Shown in pieces: positions 1 to 8,442 of a DNA stretch of 19,216 bases (its first letter is position 1; the number at the start of each line of letters is the position of its first letter). The translations under genes were made by a program, and so were the position numbers. The stretch is taken from positions 1-19,216 of the forward strand of contig CABRIF010000036.1 of the NCBI GenBank assembly GCA_902470925.1. Reading direction: 5' to 3'. Origin of the DNA: an uncultured Collinsella sp. (lineage in GTDB: Bacteria > Actinomycetota > Coriobacteriia > Coriobacteriales > Coriobacteriaceae). Under the pieces are notes generated by a model. That model saw only the letters and a list, made by a program, of their open reading frames with translations, ran no database searches and was not told the origin of the DNA.

Positions 1-525
1 ACGCTGGCGCAGACATTCACGGTCACTAACACCGGCGATGTGGACCTGCCGTTCTCGGTGGGCGGCCATCCTGCGTTCAACGTGCCCGCTCCGGGTGCCG
101 ATGACGAAGCGTTCGAGGACTACGAGCTGGTGTTCAGCCGCCCGTGGAGCTGCGAGTCGCCCAAGATCGCCGAGGGTGGCCTGGCGACTTACGAGGATTC
201 CTACGTGTCGGTGGATAACACCGACGTGGTGCCGCTGACGCACGACAGCTTTGCCTTCGATGCGATCGTGCTCGATCACGTGCCCGACAACACGCTCACC
301 CTGCGCGGGTCGAAGAGCGGCCACGGCGTGCGCGTGGACTTCCCGGGGTTCAACTACATCGGCGTGTGGTCGGCGGCGGGCGAGGCGCCGTTTGTGGCGC
401 TTGAGCCCTGGACGGGTCACGCCACGCTGACCAGCGAGGACGATGTACTCGAGCACAAGCGCGACATCACGGTCCTGCCCGCCGGCGGTGTTGACGAGCG
501 GACGTTCACGATCACGCTGCTGTAG
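1..525 (+). CDS. Aldose 1-epimerase family protein (LacX-like), 5' end missing
   Basis: The reading frame is open from base 1 to a TAG at 523-525, giving about 174 C-terminal residues. It begins inside a beta-rich segment, TVTNTGDVDLPFSVGGHPAF, and the GGHPAFNVP motif is typical of the galactose-mutarotase-like aldose 1-epimerase family, where it lies in the middle of a protein of roughly 290 residues. The ATG at position 40 is therefore an internal Met and not the start; the true start is outside the window. Members interconvert the alpha and beta anomers of aldoses in the cytoplasm. The stop is followed by 1.3 kb of repeats, so this gene is probably not co-transcribed with the downstream glycosidase. 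The substrate sugar cannot be read from the sequence. Confidence 0.85.
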   Translation, partial: TLAQTFTVTNTGDVDLPFSVGGHPAFNVPAPGADDEAFEDYELVFSRPWSCESPKIAEGGLATYEDSYVSVDNTDVVPLTHDSFAFDAIVLDHVPDNTLTLRGSKSGHGVRVDFPGFNYIGVWSAAGEAPFVALEPWTGHATLTSEDDVLEHKRDITVLPAGGVDERTFTITLL

Positions 526-572
526 AGGCGGCGTGGGGCCGGGGCTTGGGCGGTGGCCATCTCGAGACCCCG

Positions 573-1190
573 GGTTCGCTTCCGAGACATTGAGGATTTT
601 TTGGTTCGTCCCGTGGACATCCAGGGCCGTTTTTGGCCCCTGGATGGATGCGAGACGAACCCTTTGTTCTGTTTTGCCATCTGGATGGACACGGGGCGAA
701 CCCGGATTTTGCCTTGTCACATGGGTGGATACGAGACGAACCCGGGATCGCGCCTGTGCGTTCAGATGGACGGTGTGCGAACCCCGAATCCTGCTCGTGT
801 CTCCAGATGGACGGCGTGCGAACCCCGAATTCCGTTCATGGCTCCAAATGAACGCGGCGCGAACCCCATCTTGCCTTTTCCTTTTTCAATTTGGTTCGTT
901 GCGGGGTTTCCGGAATCTAGGGTTCGGCAAATTGCCATCGAAGGATTTTGGGTTCGTCTTCTGCCCATCTGAGAGCAAAAATGGGGATCAGATGGACGAA
1001 AGGCGAACCCTCGTTTTCTAAACGGACGAAGCGCGAACCCGGGATTGCTCCTGCACCTCCAAATGGACCGCGCACGAACCTAGGATTGCGCCCGCGCTTC
1101 CAAACGGGCTGCGCGCGAACCTGGGATTACGGCTGTGTCTCCAAATGGACAGCGCGCGAACCCGGGATTGCGCTGGGATCCCAAACGATT
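573..1190. repeat. Degenerate intergenic repeat array with a 41-bp period (CGAACC core)
   Basis: CGAACC cores recur at 656, 697, 737, 778, 819 and 860 (spacings 40-41), then at 1004, 1034, 1075, 1117 and 1158 (spacings 30, 41, 42, 41). The better units read roughly CCARATGGACNGCGCGCGAA followed by CCCGGGATTG. The inverted core GGTTCG occurs at 573, 603, 893, 921 and 951 with about 28-30 bp spacing within each cluster. Bases outside the core have drifted, so this is an old array. The period is not a multiple of three and every frame is interrupted or lacks a plausible protein, so I regard the stretch as non-coding. A hairpin with a T-rich loop lies inside it at 619-645 and may end the epimerase transcript. 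Confidence 0.8.
619..645 (+). terminator. Hairpin downstream of the epimerase gene, terminator-like
   Basis: ATCCAGGGCC at 619-628 pairs with GGCCCCTGGAT at 635-645 with one bulged base, around the loop GTTTTT. There is no T-run after the stem, so termination is a guess; it could simply be part of the repeat array. Confidence 0.35.
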
Positions 1191-1302
1191 GCTGCGCATG
1201 CTGTCTCTGTGTGCCGTACCGATACGGTTGCCGGGCGGAACCTGCTGCGCATGTTGCCGCACTGCACCGTCGCAGCTGCGGGGCAATGTGCACCGTGCCA
1301 TC

Positions 1303-1525
1303 GCCGCTGTCGGGCGAAACCCGTCGAGCCAAGCCTGAGCGTCTCCGGCGCCGTTGCGGTTTGGGTAGGCCGGACCGTCGAGCCGAAATCGCCGTGCATG
1401 AGCGTGGGGAAATGCCGCTGTCGGGCGAAGCATGTCGAGCAAAACCCGTGCGCCTTCGGCGTCGTTGCGGTTTGGGTGGGATGCCCCGCCGAGCCGAAAT
1501 TGCCGTGCATCAGCGTAGGGAAATA
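1303..1525. repeat. Two-copy tandem repeat of about 111 bp
   Basis: GCCGCTGTCGGGCGAA starts at 1303 and again at 1414, and similarity continues through GTTGCGGTTTGGGT and CGAGCCGAAAT to GCGTGGGGAAAT / GCGTAGGGAAAT. Copy A is 1303-1413 and copy B is 1414-1525. The copies differ by scattered substitutions. A shorter upstream echo, TGCTGCGCATG at 1190 and 1243, suggests the duplication belongs to a larger degenerate series. No convincing gene is present. Confidence 0.75.
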
Positions 1526-1660
1526 CGCTTCAAATATACCAAAAAAGCGGCATTTATATGCATGCTTGAGCCTATGGCAAATCGGTAGTAACCAACAAAC
1601 CAATTTATCTAACGCCCGGTTATATTACGGTAAAGTGGTTTACTGGTAGGTACCAATTTT

Positions 1661-1695
1661 GACCGTTTACCGGTGAAAACCGACCGTTCGCCGGG
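1661..1695. promoter_or_regulatory. 35-bp conserved control block upstream of the glycosidase gene
   Basis: The block consists of GACCGTTTACCGG, the spacer TGAAAACC, and GACCGTTCGCCGG followed by G. The two half-units repeat with a 21-bp period (1661 and 1682), which puts them on the same helix face. A 32/35 identical block lies at 10714-10748 between fucO and rhaB. It also contains TTTACCGGTGAA at 1666-1677, a near-palindrome of LacI type. Direct repeats at 21 bp resemble AraC-family sites in geometry, whereas the palindrome would suit a LacI-family protein, so the binding protein is unresolved. It lies 130-170 bp before the gene start. Confidence 0.7.
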
Positions 1696-1702
1696 CTGTG
1701 CT

Positions 1703-1745
1703 CCATTCATACATCGAATGGATGATTTCTTCCCCTACCGTAGGG
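1703..1745. promoter_or_regulatory. Two short inverted repeats in the glycosidase upstream region
   Basis: CCATTC (1703-1708) and GAATGG (1716-1721) are separated by 7 bases. CCCTACCGTAGGG (1733-1745) is a perfect 13-bp inverted repeat around one base. Both lie between the 35-bp block and the start codon. They could be operators or a 5' UTR structure. The surrounding stretch 1526-1826 is more AT-rich than its flanks. I found no convincing -35/-10 pair; TATATT at 1621-1626 is the best isolated -10-like hexamer. Confidence 0.35.
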
Positions 1746-1826
1746 AGGATAAACCATTGGGTGAATGCTGCCTGCATGCTCTAGAGGGGGCAAGCGGAGA
1801 CACCCGGAACGTGGAGAGGAGAACGC

Positions 1827-4800
1827 ATGAGGAAACGCACGCTTACCACCGCAGCGGTTGCCGCCGCTCTGGTGGGTGCGCTTGGCTTCGCCGCGCCGCC
1901 TGCATTCGCAGCTGGCTACGGCAGCGTCAGCGCATCGACGAGCGGCGACACGGTCAGCATCGGCAACGACGAGATCAGTCGCACGTTCAACATCGCGGGC
2001 AACAAGCTCAAGACTGGCGTTATCGACAACAAGCTGGGCAAAACCCAGCTCACCCCCCCCCGGCGACGGGTCCGAGGAGTTCTACATCGAGGGTCTGGCC
2101 GAGCAGGTTCGTCAGGAGCCTGAGAACGCGCTGACCAGCGTGAAGCCCAAGGCTGGCGGTGCCAATGGGACCGCAGTTAAGGGCATCAGCGAGATGCAGA
2201 GCGAAAAGGCGGTCGCCACAAACGCCATCGATGGTGACCCCGAGACCTATTGGTGCTCCGAGGAAACCGCAAGCGGGCATCCGTGGTTCGAGCTCGATTT
2301 CGGTGCTGATAAGACGCTCAGCAAGATCATCTACACCCCGCGCGTTGCCAACGCGAGCTACCAGTGCACCGGGCAGATCTATGCCATGAAGGTGCAGAAG
2401 TGGGATGGCTCGAAGTGGGTCGATGTTAAGACTTTTAACCTGCAGAAGGGCGCCGACGCTGGCAAGCAGACGCTCGAGCTGGATGCGGATGTCACAACTT
2501 CGAAGCTGCGTCTCGAAGTTACCGATTCCTATTACTGGAAGACCGACATGGCTGGCAAGGTTGCCAACATCGCCGAGATCGATGTTCAGGACGCCAAGGG
2601 CAAGTCGGTTATCGAGAAGGCCACGAAGGCCGAGAGCTGGAAGGTCGAGACAACCTCCAGTGCTAATGGTGACGGCGACGGTCCGAATGCTCTGATCGAC
2701 GGCAACAGCTCTACTTATTGGCACTCCAATTACGGCGACGGCACCGGAACGGTGAATAAGCTCCCGGTTGACATCACGCTCGACCGCGGTTCCGCCACCA
2801 CCGCGTTCCAGACGGTGGGCTACCTGCCTCGTCCGACTTCCGCCAACGGCAACTGGAAGAAGGTCGAGGTCTACGCCGCCGACAGCAAGGACAAGCTCTT
2901 CTCCGACGCCAACAAGCTCAAGAGCGCCGACGGTTCCACCACCTTCGACGTCTCCTACGCAGGCATGTACGGCTCGGGCGACGAGGCGGGCGCCAAGTGG
3001 ATCTACCTCGGCCTCGAGAAGGCGTGCGACAAGCGCTACGTGGGCATCCGCGTGATCGACGGCCAGGGCGAGAAGTTCGCCGCCGGCGCCGAGATCGATC
3101 TGTTCTCCGAGCAGTTCACCTCGGTTCCCTCGGTGAAGGCCCCCTCCATCAAGGCATCCGACCTCACCCTCACCGGTGCCCCCACCATCGAGGACACGAA
3201 CGCCACCATCAACGGCGAGCCCAAGCACGGCAAGCTCATCACCTTCAACTTCCAGCCGGTTGATTTCGGCAACGGCAAGGTGACGGTGGCGCAGAAGGTC
3301 GTTATGTACGACGGCGACCACTACATGCGCAAGTGGCTCGAGATCGAGTCCACCGACAAGGACGTGCGTTTCAGCTTCATCGACGGCGAGCACCTCAACG
3401 TGAAGGGCGCCAAGAATACCTGGACCATCCCCACCGACAAGGGTGGCGTGGTGTCCATGACCGCTGAGCGCTCCATCCTCGGTCAGCCGTTCTACGCCGA
3501 GGGCATGTTCTTCGGCTCCGAGTTCCCCGAGACCGATACGCAGATCGTCTCGGATAGCGACGCGCGCCTCGGCCGCGCCCGCTACTGGACCGGCAAGAAC
3601 TTCACCGACTTCGAGCGCGACAACCAGCTCACCACCGACGGCAAGTACGTCTCCTGGCAGACCGTCTGCGGCGCCACGCGCTCTGACGGCTCCGACATGA
3701 ACGTCATCCAGGCCGACTTCTTCTCCTACATCGAGAGCATCGCCAAGCCCAGCGAGTTCCGCATCCAGTACAACTCCTGGTTCGACAACATGATGTTCAT
3801 CGACGACGAGAACATCCTCGACTCGTTCAAGGCCGTTGACAAGCACCTGAACGAGACCGCCCTGCGTCCGCTCGACTCCTACGTGGTGGACGACGGCTGG
3901 AACAACTACCGTCCCACCGAGGGCGAGCTACAGGGTGCCGACGACATCCGTCGTAACGGCGAGGGCATCAACACCGACGGCTTCTGGACCTTCAACTCCA
4001 AGTTCCCCGATGGCCTGACGCCGTCGTCGAACCTGGTGCAGAAGCTCGGCTCCAACTTCGGCGTGTGGATCGGCCCGCGCGGCGGCTATAACTACTATGG
4101 CCAGCTTGCCGGCATCATCCAGGCGGCCGGCAACGGCTCTGCCGCGGGCGGCTCCATCGACGTGGCCGACCAGCGCTACGTGACCAAGTTCCAGGAGATG
4201 GCCCAGACCTGGATGGAGGACTACGGCGTCAACTACTGGAAGTGGGACGGCTTTGCCGACAACGGCCAGTACAGCGCGTTCCAGCAGGGCGAGGGCGCCG
4301 TTGGTTACGACGAGAACCACCACCACATGTACGGCGGCCCCAACGGCTACTACCACGTGACCGACCTGTGGGAGAAGTGGATCGTCCTGTTCGAGAACGT
4401 CTGGAAGACGGCCGACCAGGAGCAGATCGACGACCTGTGGATTTCGCTCACCTGCTATGTGAACCCGAGCCCCTGGTTCCTGCAGTGGTCCAGCTCCGTG
4501 TGGCTGCAGTGCACCCACGACCGCGGTGACTTCACCAACGGCCTGCTGAACGACAAGATGAACACGATGCTCACCTACCGTGACGCGTGCTACTACGACT
4601 TCATCAAGAGCCACCAGTTCCAGTTCCCGCTGGCCAACATCTACAACCACGATCCGGTGTACGGCAAAGAGGGGACCGGCATCACCGCCGACTCCATGAA
4701 CGGCGAGCAGTTCCGCAACTACCTGTTCATGCAGGGCACGCGTGGCACCGCCTTCTGGGAGCTCTACTACTCCGACTCCCTGTTCAACACCGAGAAGTAC

Positions 4801-7176
4801 CTCATCAACGCCGACTTCCTCAAGTGGGAGGAAGAGAACTTCGACATGCTGCGCAATGCCAAGATGATCGGTAGCGGCAGCCCAGCCGAGAACGTGAAGC
4901 TCGGCGGCTTCTCGAGCGGCGGCGAGCAGAGTGCCTACGGCTTCTCCGGCTGGAACACCGCAGGTGACGAGGGTATCGTTTCCATGCGCAATCCTGCCAC
5001 GACGGAGAAGACCATCGAGTTCACGCTCGATGCCGGCATCGGCTGCACCTCCGACGGCGAGTACAAGATGGTCATCGACCACTCCTACGCCGAGGACGGC
5101 AAGACGGTGACCCCTGCCTCCAAGAGCACCTTCAAAAAGGGCGAGAAGATCACCATGACGCTTCAGCCCGGCGAGACCCAGATCTGGCACTTCTCCAAGG
5201 ATGGCGACACCACGGCGCCCGAGCTCACCAAGCTCTCCGCTGAGGACAACACCACCCTGCGCGTGCAGGTCAGCGAGCACGTTTCCGACGCTGCGTTCGA
5301 GGCGACCGTCAACGGCGAGCAGGTCAAGCTGGCCGACGACGCCGTGCGCGCCTACGCCGACCTCAAGACCTTCGACATCACGCTGCCGGCTGCCTATGCC
5401 GACGGCGCCAAGGTCGAGATCAAGGCCACCGCGGGCAAGGACGCCGCGGGCAACAAGCTGTCCGGCTCGATCTCCCGCGCGGTCTACACCAACGGCGTGA
5501 TCGCCTCCTCCACGACCGTGAGCAACCCGGCCATCTCGGTTGCGGACCGTTCCGTGACCGGTCACGACGGTTTTGCCGCCACGGTGACCGTGAAGGACGC
5601 CGTTGCGGGCCAGACCATTCTGTCCCAGGGCGATCAGTGGTCGCTCGCGATCAACGCCGAGGGGTACGCCACCTTCACCATGAACGGTGTCACCGCCACC
5701 TCCGACGTCAAGCTCTCTGGCACCTCCAGCGTTGCCGGCGTGCGTGAGAACAACGGCATGCTCAAGGTGTACGTGAACGGCGAGGTTGCCGGCTCCGCGT
5801 ACGACGAGAAGAACGTTTCCTACGATGTGACCGCCGCCAAGATCGAGGCCAACAAGGCCGCGGGCACCCTGTCCAACGTGACGGTGTACGATTACGCGCT
5901 CGGTTACGATGAGGTTCCCGGCTCCCCGCTGGATGAGCTTGTGAAGAAGGCTGAGGCCTACAAGCAGTTCGCTTCTGCGGATTCCTGGACCAAGGCCGGC
6001 ATGGACGAGCTGATCGCCGCTGCCAAGGCTGCACTCGAGGGCGACGATGCGACTGCTATCCAGGCCGCGTACGACAAGCTCTTTGCGGGCTACATGTCGC
6101 TGATTCCGGGTGAGGCCGAGCAGACGGTGAGCAACCTGGCCAAGGGCACCACGCCCACGGCCGCTTGGGTTGACCCGGATGAGAAGGCTGAGGTGACCAA
6201 CACCGGCAGCCCGCTCACTAACGCGACGGACGGCGTGATCAACACCGACAGCTATGGCATCTTCGGCAACGACGGTGCTAAGGTCAAGAAGCCCGCCTAC
6301 ATGCAGATCGATCTGGGCAAAGAGGCTACGATCGAGTCCATTGACCTGACCCGGTACTTCAAGGACAGCCGTACCTACGGTGCTACCGCGCTCGTGGTGT
6401 CCAACACCGAGGACTTCTCCGAGAAGACCGTTCTGTACTACTCCTCCGACGACAAGAACACCGATGTGTTCGGGTTGGGCGAGAAGCCCACGGCCGACCT
6501 CTACGTTGAGACCAAGGACGGCAAGCGCGTCTATGGTAACGAGGGCGATGAGGCTGTGCAGGCCCGCTACATCCGCCTGTATGGCAACGGTGTCCAGAGC
6601 AACGGCAATCTCGAGAACCACATTGTGGAGCTCGCGGTCAACGGCTACTTCAAGACCGAACTGACCGACCCGTACAACCTGGACGACCTCAAGAGCCTGA
6701 TTTCCCGCGCGGAGACGGCGCTTAAGAGCGCGGACACTTACACGGATGAGTCCGTGGCCGCTCTCAAGGACGCGTTGGCCGCTGCCAAGGAGGTCGTGAA
6801 GACCATCGAGGCCGAGGCTGAGAAGGGTGAGTACACCAAGCCGCTCAGCTACGTCGAGGAGGCTCGCACGGCGCTTGCGGGCGCGCTGGAGGGTCTGGTT
6901 GTGAAGGACGAGCCGGTCGATCCGGACAAGCCTACCGACCCCGACACGCCGAATCCCCCGGTGAACCCGGGTGACCCGGACAACAACGGCGGGGACAACG
7001 GTGCCAATGGCGATAATGGCGCCAATGGTGGCAACACCAACAACACCAAGCCTGGTTCGGGCTCGAATGGCAACCTGCCGCACACCGGCGACAACACGGT
7101 TGTGGCCGTGGCCGGCGTGGCGCTCGCCGCGGTTGCCTGCACCGCAGCAGGCGTTGCAGTGAAGCGCCGCCGCTAG
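1827..7176 (+). CDS. Cell-wall-anchored GH36-like glycosidase with F5/8C modules, frame broken at C9
   Basis: The start ATG follows a GGAGAGGAGA ribosome site and opens a signal peptide ending PAFA (residue 28 or so). The frame shifts at the C run 2053-2061; with one C fewer the protein is 1782 residues. Numbering below uses that repaired frame. A mutarotase-like N domain starts near 30 and appears interrupted by two F5/8C modules (about 125-258 and 268-430), resuming at 445-644. The barrel carries DDGW (688-691) and YWKWDG with Asp807, matching the GH36 substrate-recognition and nucleophile motifs; Asp898 in QCTHD is a candidate acid/base. Then come an Ig-like domain (about 1127-1222), a LamG-like domain (1229-1363), a helical FIVAR-like segment, a third F5/8C module (1431-1608), another helical segment, a Pro/Gly/Asn linker, LPHTG (1750-1754), a hydrophobic helix and KRRR: a sortase signal. 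GH36-like clan is fairly sure; substrate is unknown (alpha-galactoside, GalNAc or a deoxyhexoside glycan). Confidence 0.85.
2053..2061 (+). repeat. Homopolymeric C9 tract inside the glycosidase coding region
   Basis: Nine consecutive C follow CAGCTCA. With C9 the signal-peptide frame (from 1827) runs to a stop at 2121-2123, giving a 98-residue product. With C8 the codons read ACC CCC CCC GGC GAC and join the 1.7-kilocodon frame. It is either a slipped-strand phase-variation tract or an assembly error. Confidence 0.8.
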
Positions 7177-7199
7177 CCTGCCTTCGCAGCCTGCAATTT

Positions 7200-7241
7200 G
7201 GGGACGGGGTCGTTTCGTTCAGCCGAAACGGCCCCGTCCCC
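7200..7241 (+). terminator. Strong 18-bp hairpin after the glycosidase gene
   Basis: GGGGACGGGG (7200-7209) plus CGTTTCG (7211-7217) pair exactly with CGAAACG (7224-7230) plus CCCCGTCCCC (7232-7241), with one T/G pair between and the loop TTCAGC. It starts 24 bases after the stop. There is no T-tract, so it may be a Rho-assisted or non-canonical terminator, or a 3'-end stabilising repeat. Its arms have the same sequence family as the repeats at 7310-7386. Confidence 0.6.
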
Positions 7242-7309
7242 GTTCTGTCGAGACGACCCCATATCCGCCTTGCAGGCCCTGTCTCCATGTTGTGGAGCGC
7301 GGTGTCCGT

Positions 7310-7386
7310 ACGAAACGAACCCGTCCCCAAACTGCACATGCATGGCACATCCTGCATGCACGAAACGAACCCGTCCCCAAACTGCA
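7310..7386. repeat. Two identical 27-bp intergenic repeats, 50-bp period
   Basis: ACGAAACGAACCCGTCCCCA and the following AACTGCA are identical at 7310-7336 and 7360-7386. Between them CATGCA and TGCATG form an inverted pair. The repeat is the reverse complement of the left arm of the 7200-7241 hairpin (GGGGACGGGNTCGTTTCG) and shares the CGAACCC core with the array at 573-1190, so these look like members of one dispersed extragenic family. Confidence 0.7.
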
Positions 7387-7401
7387 GCCAAACTGCGTTG
7401 G

Positions 7402-8361
7402 TTAGGCGGCGGGGTGGCTCATCTCGCCGTGCTGGTAGAGGGTGGCGGTGGGCTCGACACGGCGGGCGCCGCGTGCCATAAGGGCCTGGATGATGTCATC
7501 GGAAAGGGCGATGGAGCCTTCTGCGGCACCAGCGGTCTGACGAGCGAGCAGCGCCAGGTCCTCACGCGCTGCCGAGACGCGGGCAACTCCGTCATCCAGG
7601 CGCACGCGAACCTGTTTGAGACCGCGTTCATGCAGGTAGTCCTCACAGGCGCGAATCGTGTCCAGCTTTTCGGGGGTGAGCTGCTCGCCGCAGGGGACGC
7701 GCGTTGCCATGCACGCCCCTGCAGGCAGATCCCACACGGCGCAGCCCCATGCGCGCAAAAGCTCGCGCTCCTCGGTCTTATCCCAGCCGGTTTCCATGAG
7801 GGGCGATCGCACGCCCATTTCCTCAACCGCGCGCATACCCGGTCGGTAGTCGCCGACGTCGCTGGCATTGCTCCCGTCGGCCACCACGGCGATGCCGCGC
7901 CGCTGCGCTTCGGCGATGATGGTACTAAACACCGCCTGCTTGCAGTGGTAGCAGCGGTCGTGCGGGTTGGCGGCCACCGCGGGAACGGAGAGCGGGTCCA
8001 CAGCGATGCGGGCAAGCGGAAGCCCCAGGCGCCCCGCTTCGCGCTCGAACGAGCTTTGCTCGGGAGTGCCGACAAACGGTGAGTCGACGTGAATGAGCAG
8101 CACGCGGTTGCGCGGCAGGGTCCGCGCCGCCACCGTTGCCAAAAACGTGCTATCCACGCCGCCGGAAAAACCGATGGCAACCGAGCCGTAGGAGCGCAGG
8201 AGCTCCTCGAGTGCGGCAAGTTTGCGTGCGTTTCTCGGGGCGTGTTCGCCCTGTGCATCATTCGACCCGTGTTCGCTCTGCGCGTCCCCCTCGCTCTCAA
8301 AAACCTCATCGACATGGGATGCAGATATAGAAAAATCGGATGCAGCTACCTTGCTATGCAC
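7402..8361 (-). CDS. larE: ATP-dependent sulfur transferase LarE, CxxC + C type
   Basis: The 319-residue protein carries the PP-loop SGGVDS (66-71), the CYHC pair (Cys137, Cys140) and DLPAGACMATR with Cys217, the position of the sacrificial cysteine of Lactobacillus LarE. LarE installs sulfur on pyridinium bis-carboxylate mononucleotide during synthesis of the nickel-pincer nucleotide cofactor of lactate racemase and related LarA enzymes. Homologues with the extra CxxC are known to hold a [4Fe-4S] cluster and act catalytically rather than sacrificially; I infer the same here. The start is GTG at 8361, chosen because AAAGGAG sits 7 bases upstream; this gives about 45 extra N-terminal residues rich in D, E, S and H before the usual start of the family. 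No larA, larB or larC is present in the window. It converges on the glycosidase gene and diverges from the HAD gene. Confidence 0.9.
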   Translation of the reverse strand: MHSKVAASDFSISASHVDEVFESEGDAQSEHGSNDAQGEHAPRNARKLAALEELLRSYGSVAIGFSGGVDSTFLATVAARTLPRNRVLLIHVDSPFVGTPEQSSFEREAGRLGLPLARIAVDPLSVPAVAANPHDRCYHCKQAVFSTIIAEAQRRGIAVVADGSNASDVGDYRPGMRAVEEMGVRSPLMETGWDKTEERELLRAWGCAVWDLPAGACMATRVPCGEQLTPEKLDTIRACEDYLHERGLKQVRVRLDDGVARVSAAREDLALLARQTAGAAEGSIALSDDIIQALMARGARRVEPTATLYQHGEMSHPAA

Positions 8362-8442
8362 GAATACACTCCTTTTTACCAGCTGTTGTCCTGCGCGTGT
8401 TGTCTGCAGGCGCAGACGCTAGAATACTACCGTTATGCGCCG

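Noticed and set aside
443..1021. Frames of 139-192 codons within the 41-bp array, with recurring MDG-RT-like peptides
   Set aside because: The 41-bp period shifts frame at each unit, so the peptide repeats move between frames. No frame has a ribosome site or a domain.
526..1826. tRNA or other structured RNA genes in the long intergenic region
   Set aside because: I saw no cloverleaf, no GTTCGANNC loop in the right context and no known riboswitch core. The GGTTCG strings belong to the repeat family.
2050..3846. Open minus-strand frame of 598 codons opposite the F5/8C modules
   Set aside because: Same antisense effect of GC-rich codon use; no motif and no ribosome site.
3928..7083. Open minus-strand frame of 1051 codons opposite the glycosidase gene
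   Set aside because: It mirrors a high-GC coding strand, has low-complexity L/V/G/R-rich translation and no recognisable domain. The plus strand carries clear catalytic, carbohydrate-binding and sortase motifs.
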